From Alphaproteobacteria bacterium (GTDB lineage: Bacteria; Pseudomonadota; Alphaproteobacteria; UBA2136; UBA6156), in assembly GCA_027483385.1 (NCBI GenBank), contig JAIXUT010000136.1, positions 1 through 35,942 of the forward strand: 35,942 bases of DNA, given 5' to 3'. Positions 27,979-35,942 of the stretch are shown here, in pieces; within the stretch, counting starts at the first letter, position 1; every line of letters begins with the position of its first letter. The notes beneath the pieces were generated by a model that was not told the origin of the DNA, did not search any database, and saw only the letters and a program-made list of their open reading frames with translations. Both the position numbers and the translations under genes were made by a program.

Positions 27979-28636
27979 AGCGTTCTTTGCCCCTGTTGAT
28001 AGATTCTGCGAACGCACCACCCCCTACGTCATGGGCCAGGAAGTATTGAACGACTGGACACATCTGGCTTTTTTTGCCGCCTGCTTCGTGGCCTGTTACG
28101 GGCTCTGGCGGCGTGGGCAGTTTCGGGGGCTACCCCGCGTGCTGGCGCTCTGGATTGGCGTGATTGGGGTGGCTTCAACCAGCCTGCACCTCTACCCGAT
28201 TGGCCTGACGTACCTGGCCGATACCACCGCAATTGCCGTTTTCATGGCGCTTTATACTGCCTATGCACCGCAGGTGTTGCGGGGCTTTACGCCGCGGCAA
28301 GGGCTGCAATTCATGGGCGCCTTTTTACTGGCAACCGTGCTGTTTGGCCTGCCAAGCAAGCTGATGGGCCAGGAATATCTCACGCTCACGTTTCTCCCAA
28401 GCCTGGCATTCATGGTTTGGCTGGCCACCACCGCGCAGCCCGCCAAGCAACGGCGGTATTATGCAGCCGCCGCAGCAGCTTTTGCACTTTCCATGGCCGC
28501 CCACGCCGCCGACCTTCCCACCTGCGCCCTCACGCAGGGCCACGGTACGCATTGGCTTTGGCACCTGTGTAACGGCCTGATGCTGGGCTTACTGGTACTG
28601 GGTTTGCCTGTGGCAAAAGCTCGTTTAAGTCGCTAG
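27971..28636 (+). CDS. CREST/ceramidase-like multi-pass membrane protein (paralog B)
   Basis: CERTTPYVMGQEVLNDWTHLAFF ... STSLHLYPIGLTYLADT ... DLPTCALTQGHGTHWLWHLCNG; overlaps paralog A by 8 nt. Confidence 0.65.
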   Translation: MLEAFFAPVDRFCERTTPYVMGQEVLNDWTHLAFFAACFVACYGLWRRGQFRGLPRVLALWIGVIGVASTSLHLYPIGLTYLADTTAIAVFMALYTAYAPQVLRGFTPRQGLQFMGAFLLATVLFGLPSKLMGQEYLTLTFLPSLAFMVWLATTAQPAKQRRYYAAAAAAFALSMAAHAADLPTCALTQGHGTHWLWHLCNGLMLGLLVLGLPVAKARLSR

Positions 28637-28645
28637 AATAATTTC

Positions 28646-29149
28646 ATGCATCCTCGCCGCAAAGTTATCCAGCAGCTTGGCACGTTTGCCGCCAGTGCGG
28701 CGCTTGTTGCTTTATACCCTTATGAAAGTATGGCCATGAAGCCGTCCGCCGCAGCCTTTGAAGTAACTAAAACCCCCGAGGAATGGCGCAAAATCCTTAC
28801 GCCCGAACAGTACCGCGTGCTGCGCGACCACGGCACCGAACGCGCCGGCACCAGCCCCTTGAACCTTGAAAAACGCGCCGGGGTTTTTCATTGTGCCGGC
28901 TGCCAGCTGCCGGTGTTCAGCAGCGCCACCAAGTTTGAAAGCGGCACAGGCTGGCCCAGTTTTTTTCAGCCGCTTGATGGCGCCATCGGCACGCGGGCCG
29001 ACAACGGCTTTTTTATGCGCCGCACCGAAGTGCACTGCCGCCGCTGTGGCGGGCATTTGGGGCATGTGTTTGATGACGGCCCCCCGCCCACTGGCTTGCG
29101 CTATTGCCTGAATGGCATGGCCCTCAGTTTTACGCCATCTGCCCCCTAG
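28646..29149 (+). CDS. msrB: Peptide-methionine (R)-S-oxide reductase MsrB with export-type N-terminus
   Basis: HCAGCQLPVFSSATKFESGTGWPSFFQP, VHCRRCGGHLGHVFDDGPPPTGLRYCLNGMALSF; N-terminus MHPRRKVIQQLGTFAASAALVALYP looks like a Tat-type signal. Confidence 0.93.
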   Translation: MHPRRKVIQQLGTFAASAALVALYPYESMAMKPSAAAFEVTKTPEEWRKILTPEQYRVLRDHGTERAGTSPLNLEKRAGVFHCAGCQLPVFSSATKFESGTGWPSFFQPLDGAIGTRADNGFFMRRTEVHCRRCGGHLGHVFDDGPPPTGLRYCLNGMALSFTPSAP

Positions 29150-29181
29150 ATTTTTCCCCCAAGCTGGGCTAAAGCTGAAGC

Positions 29182-29457
29182 ATGGCCGAACTTTCTCCAT
29201 CCTTCAGCTTTCAGGTACTCACCCCCGCGCAGCAAATGGCGGCAGGCGAAGCCACCTACGCCCAAATCCCGGGCGCCAGTGGCAGTTTTGGCGTGCTGGC
29301 AGGCCACGCACCCTTGGTAAGTTTGCTGGCCCACAACAAACCCCTGATTCTTACCTTGCCCGATGGCAGCACCCAAACCTTTCGCGTGCAAGGCGGCGTG
29401 GCCGAAGTTACCCCTGGCGGCCTCACCATTCTGGCCGAAGCCGCGACCCAAGGTTAA
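29182..29457 (+). CDS. atpC: F1F0 ATP synthase epsilon subunit, short form
   Basis: FQVLTPAQQMAAGEATYAQIPGASGSFGVLAGHAPLVSLL ... FRVQGGVAEVTPGGLTILAEAATQG; ends after the beta-sandwich domain. Confidence 0.85.
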   Translation: MAELSPSFSFQVLTPAQQMAAGEATYAQIPGASGSFGVLAGHAPLVSLLAHNKPLILTLPDGSTQTFRVQGGVAEVTPGGLTILAEAATQG

Positions 29458-29461
29458 GCCG

Positions 29462-30043
29462 TTGGCACGCGCTGCCCCGCGGCCAAAGGCTGCGGCAACA
29501 ACCCCGCTGGTGCTGGCCCCGCTGGTGCTAGATTTCGACGGCACCCTGCAGCACGATGACCTTTCCAAACTGGCACTGAAGTGGCTCTGGCGCACGGCCC
29601 CGCTGCAAGCTGGCATGGTGGTTTTACAAGGGGTTTTTTGGGGCAAGCCTGCTGCCAAACTGGCGTTGGAAGACGCTGCCTTTCGGCAAAATTTTATGCC
29701 CAAATTGCGCTGGAATCGGCCCCTGATTCAAGCGGCCAAAGCCAGCAAGCAGCCCATTTTGGTGGCCACTGGCAGCCCCGAACGCTGGGTGGCCGCGCTG
29801 CTGGCCGAGGCGGGGATACACTGGCCCGTGCTCGGCACCACGGCACAGAGCGGGAATTTTATCAGTAAAACCAAAGCCAAGGCACTGGTTGCCAAATATG
29901 GTCATGGCGGCTTCGATTACGCCGGCAACAGCCGCGCCGACTTGGCCGTCTGGCAAGCCTGCCGCTATGCGTGGGTTGTGGATAGCAAGGGGAAACTCAC
30001 CAAACGGGCCGCCAAACGGGCGGCGGTCAAGAAAGTCTTTTAA
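29462..30043 (+). CDS. HAD-superfamily hydrolase resembling the HAD domain of UbiA/HAD fusions (PRK08238-like)
   Basis: LVLDFDGTLQHDDLSKLAL, ILVATGSPERWVAALL, SKTKAKALVAKYGHGGFDYAGNSRADLAVW; TTG start at 29462 inferred. Confidence 0.7.
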   Translation: MARAAPRPKAAATTPLVLAPLVLDFDGTLQHDDLSKLALKWLWRTAPLQAGMVVLQGVFWGKPAAKLALEDAAFRQNFMPKLRWNRPLIQAAKASKQPILVATGSPERWVAALLAEAGIHWPVLGTTAQSGNFISKTKAKALVAKYGHGGFDYAGNSRADLAVWQACRYAWVVDSKGKLTKRAAKRAAVKKVF

Positions 30044-30046
30044 GCC

Positions 30047-30352
30047 ATGCGCACAATGAATGACCGCCAACGCAAAGTGGCCAACGAAGTGCAGCAGCAC
30101 GCGGCTTTGGCCCTGTTGCAAGGCCGCGTGCATAGCACGTTGCCGCTTACGCGTCTTACGGTTGTTGCCTGCTGGGTCAGTGCCGATTTACGCCTGGCAC
30201 GGCTTTATATCGATGTGCCGCAAGAACTCGACAACGCCCAGACCTACGCCCGCGCCACCCACGAACTGGCCAAGCCGCTGCGGCATTTTCTGGCCACCCA
30301 GCTGCACCTTAAAAATGTGCCAGCTTTGTCATTTCACCCACGCGAGGTTTAA
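30047..30352 (+). CDS. rbfA: Ribosome-binding factor A
   Basis: NDRQRKVANEVQQHAALALLQGRVHST...LTVVACWVSADLRLARLYIDVP ... ELAKPLRHFLATQLHLKNVPALSFHP. Confidence 0.85.
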   Translation: MRTMNDRQRKVANEVQQHAALALLQGRVHSTLPLTRLTVVACWVSADLRLARLYIDVPQELDNAQTYARATHELAKPLRHFLATQLHLKNVPALSFHPREV

Positions 30353-30355
30353 CTA

Positions 30356-31387
30356 CTAAATAACCTCGGCAGCCCGCAGCACCTTGTGCATTAATGTTGG
30401 CAATGGCGGCAAAGCAATAGGGCTAAACCGCTGGGCAGCGGGAATGTTACCTAACTCGCCAACCCGCACTTCCAAGGTGAGTTTAAAATGCGTGAAGGTG
30501 TGCTGAATGGTACCACCTTCACGCAGCACTTCAGGGAATTCTGGTATGGCTTGGGCAGGGGTTTTTGTGACCTCCCAGCCCGTATGCGGCACTTCCCACA
30601 GCCCCGCCAACAACCCCGTACTTGGGCGCTGGCGCAAGTACAGGTGCCCTTTGGAATCTTTCAAAACATAGGCCACACCGTATTTTTCAGGCAACTTGGC
30701 TTTGGCAAGTTTGATGGGGTAGGCGGTGGGTGTGCCTTGCGCGAAGGCTTGGCACCAGCCGTTCACGGGGCAGCTGGCGCACTGCGGCGTGGTGGGCGTG
30801 CACACGGTCGCACCTAACTCCATAATCGCGTTGGCATAGAGCCGCGGTGGCGCGCCATCCGCCAAGCTTGCCGCTGCTGTGCGTAAGCTTGGGCTGGTTG
30901 GCACCAGCGCTTGCGGCAAGGCCCTTACCCGCGCCACCACCCGCAATACGTTGCCGTCAACCACGGTGGTGGGGGTTTCATAGGCACAGGCCGCCACCAC
31001 GGCGGCGGTGTAGGGGCCAACCCCAGGCAACTGCAGCAGGGCAGCTTCGGTGCGTGGAAATTCGCCCTGATAGTGATGGACTACCTGCTGGGCGCAGCGG
31101 TGCAGCAAATGGGCGCGGCGGTAGTAGCCAAGGCCTTGCCAGAGGTGCAGGATTTCATTTAACGGCGCCGCCGCCAAGGCCTGCACGGTTGGGAATTTTG
31201 CCAGAAACCGCGCATAGTACGGCAGTACCGCCGCCACCGTGGTTTGCTGCAGCATAATTTCGGCCAGCCAGAGGCGGTAGGGGTCGGCCGTTTCGCGCCA
31301 GGGCAACGGGCGGTGGCCCTGTTGGTACCAGCGCACCAACAATTCCTGAAAGCTTGGCTTGGCGGCAGGTGGCATTGGCGTTACCAT
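30356..31387 (-). CDS. mutY: A/G-specific adenine glycosylase MutY
   Basis: RPLPWRETADPYRLWLAEIMLQQTTVAAVLPYYARFLAKFPT, LPGVGPYTAAVVAACAYETPTTVVDGNVLRVVARV, 4Fe-4S Cys cluster near CTPTTPQCASCPVNGWC. Confidence 0.96.
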   Translation of the reverse strand: MVTPMPPAAKPSFQELLVRWYQQGHRPLPWRETADPYRLWLAEIMLQQTTVAAVLPYYARFLAKFPTVQALAAAPLNEILHLWQGLGYYRRAHLLHRCAQQVVHHYQGEFPRTEAALLQLPGVGPYTAAVVAACAYETPTTVVDGNVLRVVARVRALPQALVPTSPSLRTAAASLADGAPPRLYANAIMELGATVCTPTTPQCASCPVNGWCQAFAQGTPTAYPIKLAKAKLPEKYGVAYVLKDSKGHLYLRQRPSTGLLAGLWEVPHTGWEVTKTPAQAIPEFPEVLREGGTIQHTFTHFKLTLEVRVGELGNIPAAQRFSPIALPPLPTLMHKVLRAAEVI

Positions 31388-31393
31388 GGCCTT

Positions 31394-31885
31394 ATGCAAC
31401 ACTCAACGCAACCCGAAATTTCTCGCAGGCGGCGCACCACCGCCGTGGGCGGGCTGCTGCGCGAGGTGCTGGCCCCCGCCGCCGCCAAGCAGGGGATTTT
31501 GCTGGCCCAACTGCTGCCCTATTGGCCGAGCATCTGCCCGCTGTTGGCGGCCCATGCAGTGCCCGAAAGCGTACGGGCGGGGACGCTTACCTTGGCCACC
31601 ACCACCAGCAGCGTGCAGCGCGAACTGCACTTTCTGGCCCCGAGCATCATTGAAGGAGTGAACGCCATTTTGGGCTATGCGGCCATTACCAGCGTCAAGG
31701 CCATGGTGCGCGGCGAAACGCGTGGCATGGCTGGAGCGCCTGGTAAGGCCCCCAAGCTTACCGCGCCCCTACCACCCAGCCGCGCGCTCACTGACAAAGC
31801 CGCCAAGGCCTGCCAAACTATCAACGATGATGATTTACGCACCGCACTGGCCAAGCTGGGCGCGGTGGCGCTAAAAGGTTCATAA
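31394..31885 (+). CDS. dciA: DciA/DUF721 family protein
   Basis: Divergent from mutY and followed by a dsbA-like gene (typical alphaproteobacterial order); LTLATTTSSVQRELHFLAPSIIEGVNAILG matches the DUF721 pattern. Confidence 0.8.
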   Translation: MQHSTQPEISRRRRTTAVGGLLREVLAPAAAKQGILLAQLLPYWPSICPLLAAHAVPESVRAGTLTLATTTSSVQRELHFLAPSIIEGVNAILGYAAITSVKAMVRGETRGMAGAPGKAPKLTAPLPPSRALTDKAAKACQTINDDDLRTALAKLGAVALKGS

Positions 31886-32649
31886 TGAAAGATTGGTTCA
31901 TGGCTCTTGCTCCGCGTACCCGCTTGGTTCTAAGCGTTTCGGTTGGTTTGGTTTTGGTTGCTGCCGCCAGCTTAAGTTTTGCCGAAGGCTGGTTCAGTGG
32001 CCTGTTTGGCAGCAAAGCTTCCCCCGCGGCTGCCGCGCCTGCGGCCCTGCCCGTGGCCCAAAATTTAGGCGCCAAACCCACCCGCGCCGAAGCCCTGCAA
32101 ATCCAGTCCACCGACCGCGTGCTGGGCCAGTTCGCCGCACCCGTTACGATTATTGAATACGCCAGCATGACCTGCGGCCACTGCGCCGAGTTTAAAACCG
32201 CCACCATGCCAAGCGTAAAAAAGGAATGGATTGAGACCGGCAAAGCCAAATATGTGCTGCGCGATCTTCCCTGGGACCCATTGGCCCTGGGCATGAGTGC
32301 GGTGGCCCGATGCGTGCCTGCCGAGCAATTCTACCCGCTTAGCGATGCCTTGTTTGCGGCCCAAAAACGGATTGTCACCAGCGGCAACCCACTGCCCGAA
32401 ATTAACGCAGTCGCCGCCATGGCAGGCCTCAACGAGGCTGCGGTGCAGGCCTGCATCCGCGATGAAGCCAAGCAGCAGGAAATTCTGCGCAGCAAGGAAA
32501 TTGCCCTGCATGTGCTGGAAGTTAAGGGCACCCCCGCCATCTTTGTGAACGGCGAACTGGTGCCAGGCGCGGTGAAATACAGCGTACTGAAGCCAACCCT
32601 TGAAAGCGCCTATGCCAAAGCGACACAAGCTGCCACCCCAGCCAAGTAA
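31885..32649 (+). CDS. DsbA family thiol:disulfide oxidoreductase
   Basis: N-terminal TM/signal; VTIIEYASMTCGHCAEF, GTPAIFVNGELVPGA thioredoxin-fold motifs. Confidence 0.9.
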   Translation: MKDWFMALAPRTRLVLSVSVGLVLVAAASLSFAEGWFSGLFGSKASPAAAAPAALPVAQNLGAKPTRAEALQIQSTDRVLGQFAAPVTIIEYASMTCGHCAEFKTATMPSVKKEWIETGKAKYVLRDLPWDPLALGMSAVARCVPAEQFYPLSDALFAAQKRIVTSGNPLPEINAVAAMAGLNEAAVQACIRDEAKQQEILRSKEIALHVLEVKGTPAIFVNGELVPGAVKYSVLKPTLESAYAKATQAATPAK

Positions 32650-32842
32650 ACCCAATCTTGGCGCGGCCAGCCACTTGGTGGCCTATGTGCTGGGTGGCGG
32701 GTTATTGGGCTTTGGCTTTGATTGGCTGCTGGGCAGCCTGCCGTGGGGCATGATTGGTGGAATTTTAGTGGGTTTTGCCGCCTGGATTTATCTACTCATG
32801 CAGGCCGAAGCACAGGTTGACGAACCCGCCAAGCCACGCTAA
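32612..32842 (+). CDS. atpI: AtpI-like small membrane protein
   Basis: Two TM segments, SHLVAYVLGGGLLGFGFDWLLGSLPWGMIGGILVGFAAWIYLL; immediately upstream of atpB. Confidence 0.8.
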   Translation: MPKRHKLPPQPSKPNLGAASHLVAYVLGGGLLGFGFDWLLGSLPWGMIGGILVGFAAWIYLLMQAEAQVDEPAKPR

Positions 32843-32854
32843 AAGCCACATATT

Positions 32855-33640
32855 ATGGCGCTTAACCCTCTCCAGCAGTTTGAAGTGCAGGCCTTGGTGC
32901 CGCTGCACATTATGGGGTTTGATCTCTCCATCACCAATCAGGTGGTCTGGACTGGCATTGCCACTGCGGCAATTCTCACTCTGTTTTTAAGCGTGATGGG
33001 CCGCATGGCCCTCGTGCCAGGCCGCTGGCAAAGTGTGGTGGAGATGTCGGTCGAATTCATTCGCGACCTAACTGTGGGCACCGCGGGCAAAGAAGCACTG
33101 CCGTTTTTACCGCTCATTTTAAGCATATTCCTGTTCATTGCGGGCTTGAATCTGGCGGGGATGATCCCCACCAGCTTCACCGCCACCAGCCAAATTACCA
33201 CCACCGTGCTGATGGGCCTGAGTGTCTTTTTACTGGTCATTGGGGTTGGGGTGTACAAGCAAGGCCTGCACTTTTTTGCGATGTTCCTGCCGCACGGCAC
33301 GCCGCTGTGGTTGGCACCGCTGATTGTGGTACTGGAAATTATCACCTTCTTGGCCCGCCCCTTAACTTTGGCGGTGCGGTTGGCCGCCAACATGGTGGCT
33401 GGCCACGTACTGCTTAAACTCTTCGCGGGCTTTTGCGTCATGTTGCTTGGGCTGGCAGGCCTTGAAAGCAGCGCCCTCAGCTTCAGCGACCTTAATTTGC
33501 TGACCGGCCCGATTGCGCTGCTCACGCTGCTCATGCTGGTGGTCTTCACGGCACTGGAAGTATTTGTGGCGCTGTTGCAGGCCTATGTGTTCACGCTGCT
33601 CACGGTGGTGTACCTCAAGGATGCCTTGCACGGGCACTAA
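32855..33640 (+). CDS. atpB: F0F1 ATP synthase subunit a
   Basis: LNPLQQFEVQALVPLHIMGFDLSITNQ, NLAGMIPTSFTATSQI, FLARPLTLAVRLAANMVAGHVLLKLF (essential Arg), ALLQAYVFTLLTVVYL. Confidence 0.95.
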   Translation: MALNPLQQFEVQALVPLHIMGFDLSITNQVVWTGIATAAILTLFLSVMGRMALVPGRWQSVVEMSVEFIRDLTVGTAGKEALPFLPLILSIFLFIAGLNLAGMIPTSFTATSQITTTVLMGLSVFLLVIGVGVYKQGLHFFAMFLPHGTPLWLAPLIVVLEIITFLARPLTLAVRLAANMVAGHVLLKLFAGFCVMLLGLAGLESSALSFSDLNLLTGPIALLTLLMLVVFTALEVFVALLQAYVFTLLTVVYLKDALHGH

Positions 33641-33693
33641 AAATTTGTTAAACGCCAGTACCAGAATCAACCGAACCAAAGGATAAAACCACG

Positions 33694-33948
33694 ATGGAAC
33701 CCCAAGTTATTCAAGCCGCCACCGATCTTTCCATGCTCAAGGCCATTGGTGCGGGGATTGCCGCGCTGGGCGTACTGGGCGCAGGGATTGGTCTGGGGCT
33801 GATGTTCGGTAAATTTTTTGAAGCAGTGGCCCGTCAGCCTTCGGCCGAACCCGTGATGCGTGCCCAGCTGGTGGTCGGGATGGCCCTGGCCGAAGCGACC
33901 GCAATTTTCGCGCTGGTGGTGGCCCTGCTGATTATCTTTGTTGCCTAG
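33694..33948 (+). CDS. atpE: F0F1 ATP synthase subunit c
   Basis: IGAGIAALGVLGAGIGLGLMFGKFFEAVARQPSAEPVMRAQLVVGMALAEATAIFALVVALLIIF; carboxylate in helix 2. Confidence 0.96.
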   Translation: MEPQVIQAATDLSMLKAIGAGIAALGVLGAGIGLGLMFGKFFEAVARQPSAEPVMRAQLVVGMALAEATAIFALVVALLIIFVA

Positions 33949-33967
33949 GTAGCAGCTTCTTACAGCA

Positions 33968-34465
33968 ATGGAACTTTTTGTTCTCACTTACCTGCAAAGC
34001 CAGTACTTCTGGACAAGCCTGGCGTTCCTCATTCTGCTGGCGGTGATGTACCGCGTGGTGGTGCCAAGCGTGCTGGCGACTTTAGACGCCCGCGCGGCCA
34101 AAATTGCGAGTGACCTCGACGCTGCCCGCACCACCCGCACCGAAGCTGAAGAAAGCCTGGCTGCCTACGCCGCCAAAATTGCTCTGGCCAAAAAAGAAGC
34201 GGCTGAACTGTTAAGCCAAGCCCGCGCCGAAGCCGAAGCCCTGACCAAACAACGCCTGGCCCAGGCCGACGAAGAGCTAGCCCGCAAGACCGAGCTGGCC
34301 AAACAACAGATTGACGCCAGCAAGGCTGAAGCGCTTCGCGAAGTTCGTACGGAAGTGGCCAAAATGGCCGTAAATATTGCTGAAAAATTGCTCGGCCAGA
34401 CAGTCGACGCCAAATTGGCCAACACCCTGACCGACAAAGCCCTGACCAAAGGTTTCGACGCATAA
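33968..34465 (+). CDS. atpF: F0F1 ATP synthase subunit b
   Basis: N-terminal TM followed by a long Ala/Glu/Lys coiled-coil (DARAAKIASDLDAARTTRTEAEESLAAYAAKIA...). Confidence 0.92.
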   Translation: MELFVLTYLQSQYFWTSLAFLILLAVMYRVVVPSVLATLDARAAKIASDLDAARTTRTEAEESLAAYAAKIALAKKEAAELLSQARAEAEALTKQRLAQADEELARKTELAKQQIDASKAEALREVRTEVAKMAVNIAEKLLGQTVDAKLANTLTDKALTKGFDA

Positions 34466-34487
34466 ACCGTCAGGTTTTAAAGTTCCC

Positions 34488-34510
34488 CCCGCCCCAGGGC
34501 GGGTTTTTTT
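34488..34510 (+). terminator. Rho-independent terminator after atpF
   Basis: cccgcc (34488-34493) ccag ggcggg (34498-34503) followed by ttttttt. Confidence 0.9.
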
Positions 34511-34526
34511 ATGCTAGTATCTAGCT

Positions 34527-35363
34527 ATGTCTGCAGCCGCCCCTTTGCCCCTGATTGTTTGTATGAAGTGGGGCACGCGTTATGGCGCCGACTACGCCAA
34601 CCGCCTGTACCGGGCCGTGGCACGGGGCATGGCAGGCGTGCCCTTTCAGCTGGTGTGCTTCACCGATGATTTTACCGGTTTGCTGCCCCAGATTGACGCC
34701 CGCTCATTGCCCGCGTTTGCGGGTGTGGCGTTACACCTGGCCAACAAGCCGTGGCGTAAACTAAGCCTCTGGCGCGCCGATCTGGACGCCGATTTGCTGG
34801 GTCGGCAGGCCCTGGTACTCGATCTCGATTTGGTGATTACCGGTAACCTGATGCCCTTTTTTACGCATGCCCCCGCTTGCCCGTTTGTGGTCTGGCGCAA
34901 CCCGACCAAGCCCACCAGCGGAGTGGGCAACACCAGCGTGTTTCGCTTTTTGGTGGGCAGCCACCCGGAAATTTGTGACCGCTTTTTGGCGAACCCCGAA
35001 CAAGTCTGGCAGCAGGAATTCCGCATCGAGCAGGAATTAATTGCCGCGCGGATGGGCGACGGCACCGCCACCCGCAGCACCGCCCTCAGTGCCGCCGCCA
35101 AGGCCGATCCGTTCTATGCAGGCTTAAATGTCATGGAATACTGGCCGCAGGGCTGGGTGGTGAGTTTTAAGGAAGACTTACTGCCGGGCTGGCCGCAGCG
35201 CCTGTGGCAGCCGGTGCCACTGCCAGAAGCGGCCAAAATTGTGGTCTTTCACGGCAAGCCCGACCCCGACGAGGCCGCGCTGGGCCACTGGCCCGCGCCC
35301 TGGTACAAGCGGCTGTATAAAACCATCCGGCCGGTTGGCTGGATTGGGCAATTTTGGGGCTAG
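34527..35363 (+). CDS. Glycosyltransferase-like protein (GT-A type)
   Basis: IVCMKWGTRYGADYANRLYRAVARGM...FQLVCFTDDFTGL, LVLDLDLVITGNLMPFF (DxD-like), FHGKPDPDEAALGHWPAPWYKRLYK. Confidence 0.75.
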   Translation: MSAAAPLPLIVCMKWGTRYGADYANRLYRAVARGMAGVPFQLVCFTDDFTGLLPQIDARSLPAFAGVALHLANKPWRKLSLWRADLDADLLGRQALVLDLDLVITGNLMPFFTHAPACPFVVWRNPTKPTSGVGNTSVFRFLVGSHPEICDRFLANPEQVWQQEFRIEQELIAARMGDGTATRSTALSAAAKADPFYAGLNVMEYWPQGWVVSFKEDLLPGWPQRLWQPVPLPEAAKIVVFHGKPDPDEAALGHWPAPWYKRLYKTIRPVGWIGQFWG

Positions 35364-35463
35364 TTTTTGTGTTTTTGATTGTCTTTCAATTGGAAATCCA
35401 TAATTGTTGTTAGGCTAAGTTCGCTACATATATTTTTCGTAACCTGCTTCGTGGAGGGGGAAC

Positions 35464-35942
35464 ATGCCTGAACTATCATTAGTTTCTGGACTTGATTTGC
35501 CAACCATCGATGGTGAACTCAAAGCCAATGGGTTTATTTTCAATAATCCCGAACATGCCCAACAGGTTCTGCTCACCCAAGCCTATAACTATGGGTATCA
35601 TCAGGATCAAGATGGGCGATTTTATTTTGGTGTCTATCTCAAGTCTTCGCCTCAGCATAAAAAGGTGGATAAAATATTGACCTTAAATATGCTCGTTCCA
35701 CCAATCTCGGCACGTTTGCACAAGGAAACTGCTACCGCGTGGCAGGCCGCTCAACCGATCTGTGCGGCCGAAGCTTGCCTTGGGTTTTTGCAACTTGGTT
35801 GGGGAAACCAAAGGGCCGAAGTATTACGTCGAGGTGTTAAGTTCGATACGCAAGATTGGCTGACAATCCAGCATGAAATCCTGCGCGCTGGGCCATGCAA
35901 ACTGTATGTTTCAGTGGAATCGGTGCCGCAGTCTGGGCGCAT
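35464..35942 (+). CDS. Hypothetical protein, open at the right edge (missing from the ORF track)
   Basis: Strong SD (GGAGGGGG) before ATG 35464; uninterrupted frame MPELSLVSGLDLPTIDGELKANGFIFNNPEHAQQVLLTQAYNYGYHQDQDGRFYFGVYLKSSPQHKK... to the window end. Confidence 0.7.
   Translation, partial: MPELSLVSGLDLPTIDGELKANGFIFNNPEHAQQVLLTQAYNYGYHQDQDGRFYFGVYLKSSPQHKKVDKILTLNMLVPPISARLHKETATAWQAAQPICAAEACLGFLQLGWGNQRAEVLRRGVKFDTQDWLTIQHEILRAGPCKLYVSVESVPQSGR

Overview
The window is a gene-dense, high-GC bacterial chromosome segment that looks alphaproteobacterial: lpxI in the lipid A cluster, the MJ0042 zinc-ribbon gene divergent from ftsEX, and the mutY-dciA-dsbA order. On the minus strand it carries an envelope-biogenesis cluster (lpxB-lpxI-lpxA-fabZ-lpxD-ompH/skp-bamA-rseP), then uppS and frr. 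Next come rnr, secE-nusG, gltX, a GNAT acetyltransferase, cysS, sufE, queA and tgt. These are followed by a zinc-ribbon/DUF3426 gene, ftsE-ftsX, a DUF218 protein, a TIGR01777-type epimerase, clpP, an aldo/keto reductase, a lipoprotein, rpsA and two tandem CREST/ceramidase-like membrane proteins. The rest is msrB, an orphan short atpC, a HAD protein, rbfA, mutY, dciA, a DsbA-like gene, atpI-atpB-atpE-atpF and a glycosyltransferase, with an incomplete ORF at the right edge. Most of the window is housekeeping. The parts that deserve a second look are: (i) several imperfect palindromic elements placed at gene ends or starts, including two copies of one family with a compensatory base-pair change, one element read in-frame through the N-terminus of a lipoprotein, and one that supplies the SufE C-terminus and stop; (ii) a small AT-richer ORF sitting between rseP and uppS, where cdsA and dxr are normally found; (iii) a NusG with a long histone-H1-like Lys/Ala/Pro N-terminal tail; (iv) shortened or unusual housekeeping proteins (CysRS, ATP synthase epsilon, RNase R); and (v) a tandem pair of divergent ceramidase-like membrane proteins. 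I did not find a clear new defence or secretion system, CRISPR array, transposase, tRNA or rRNA.
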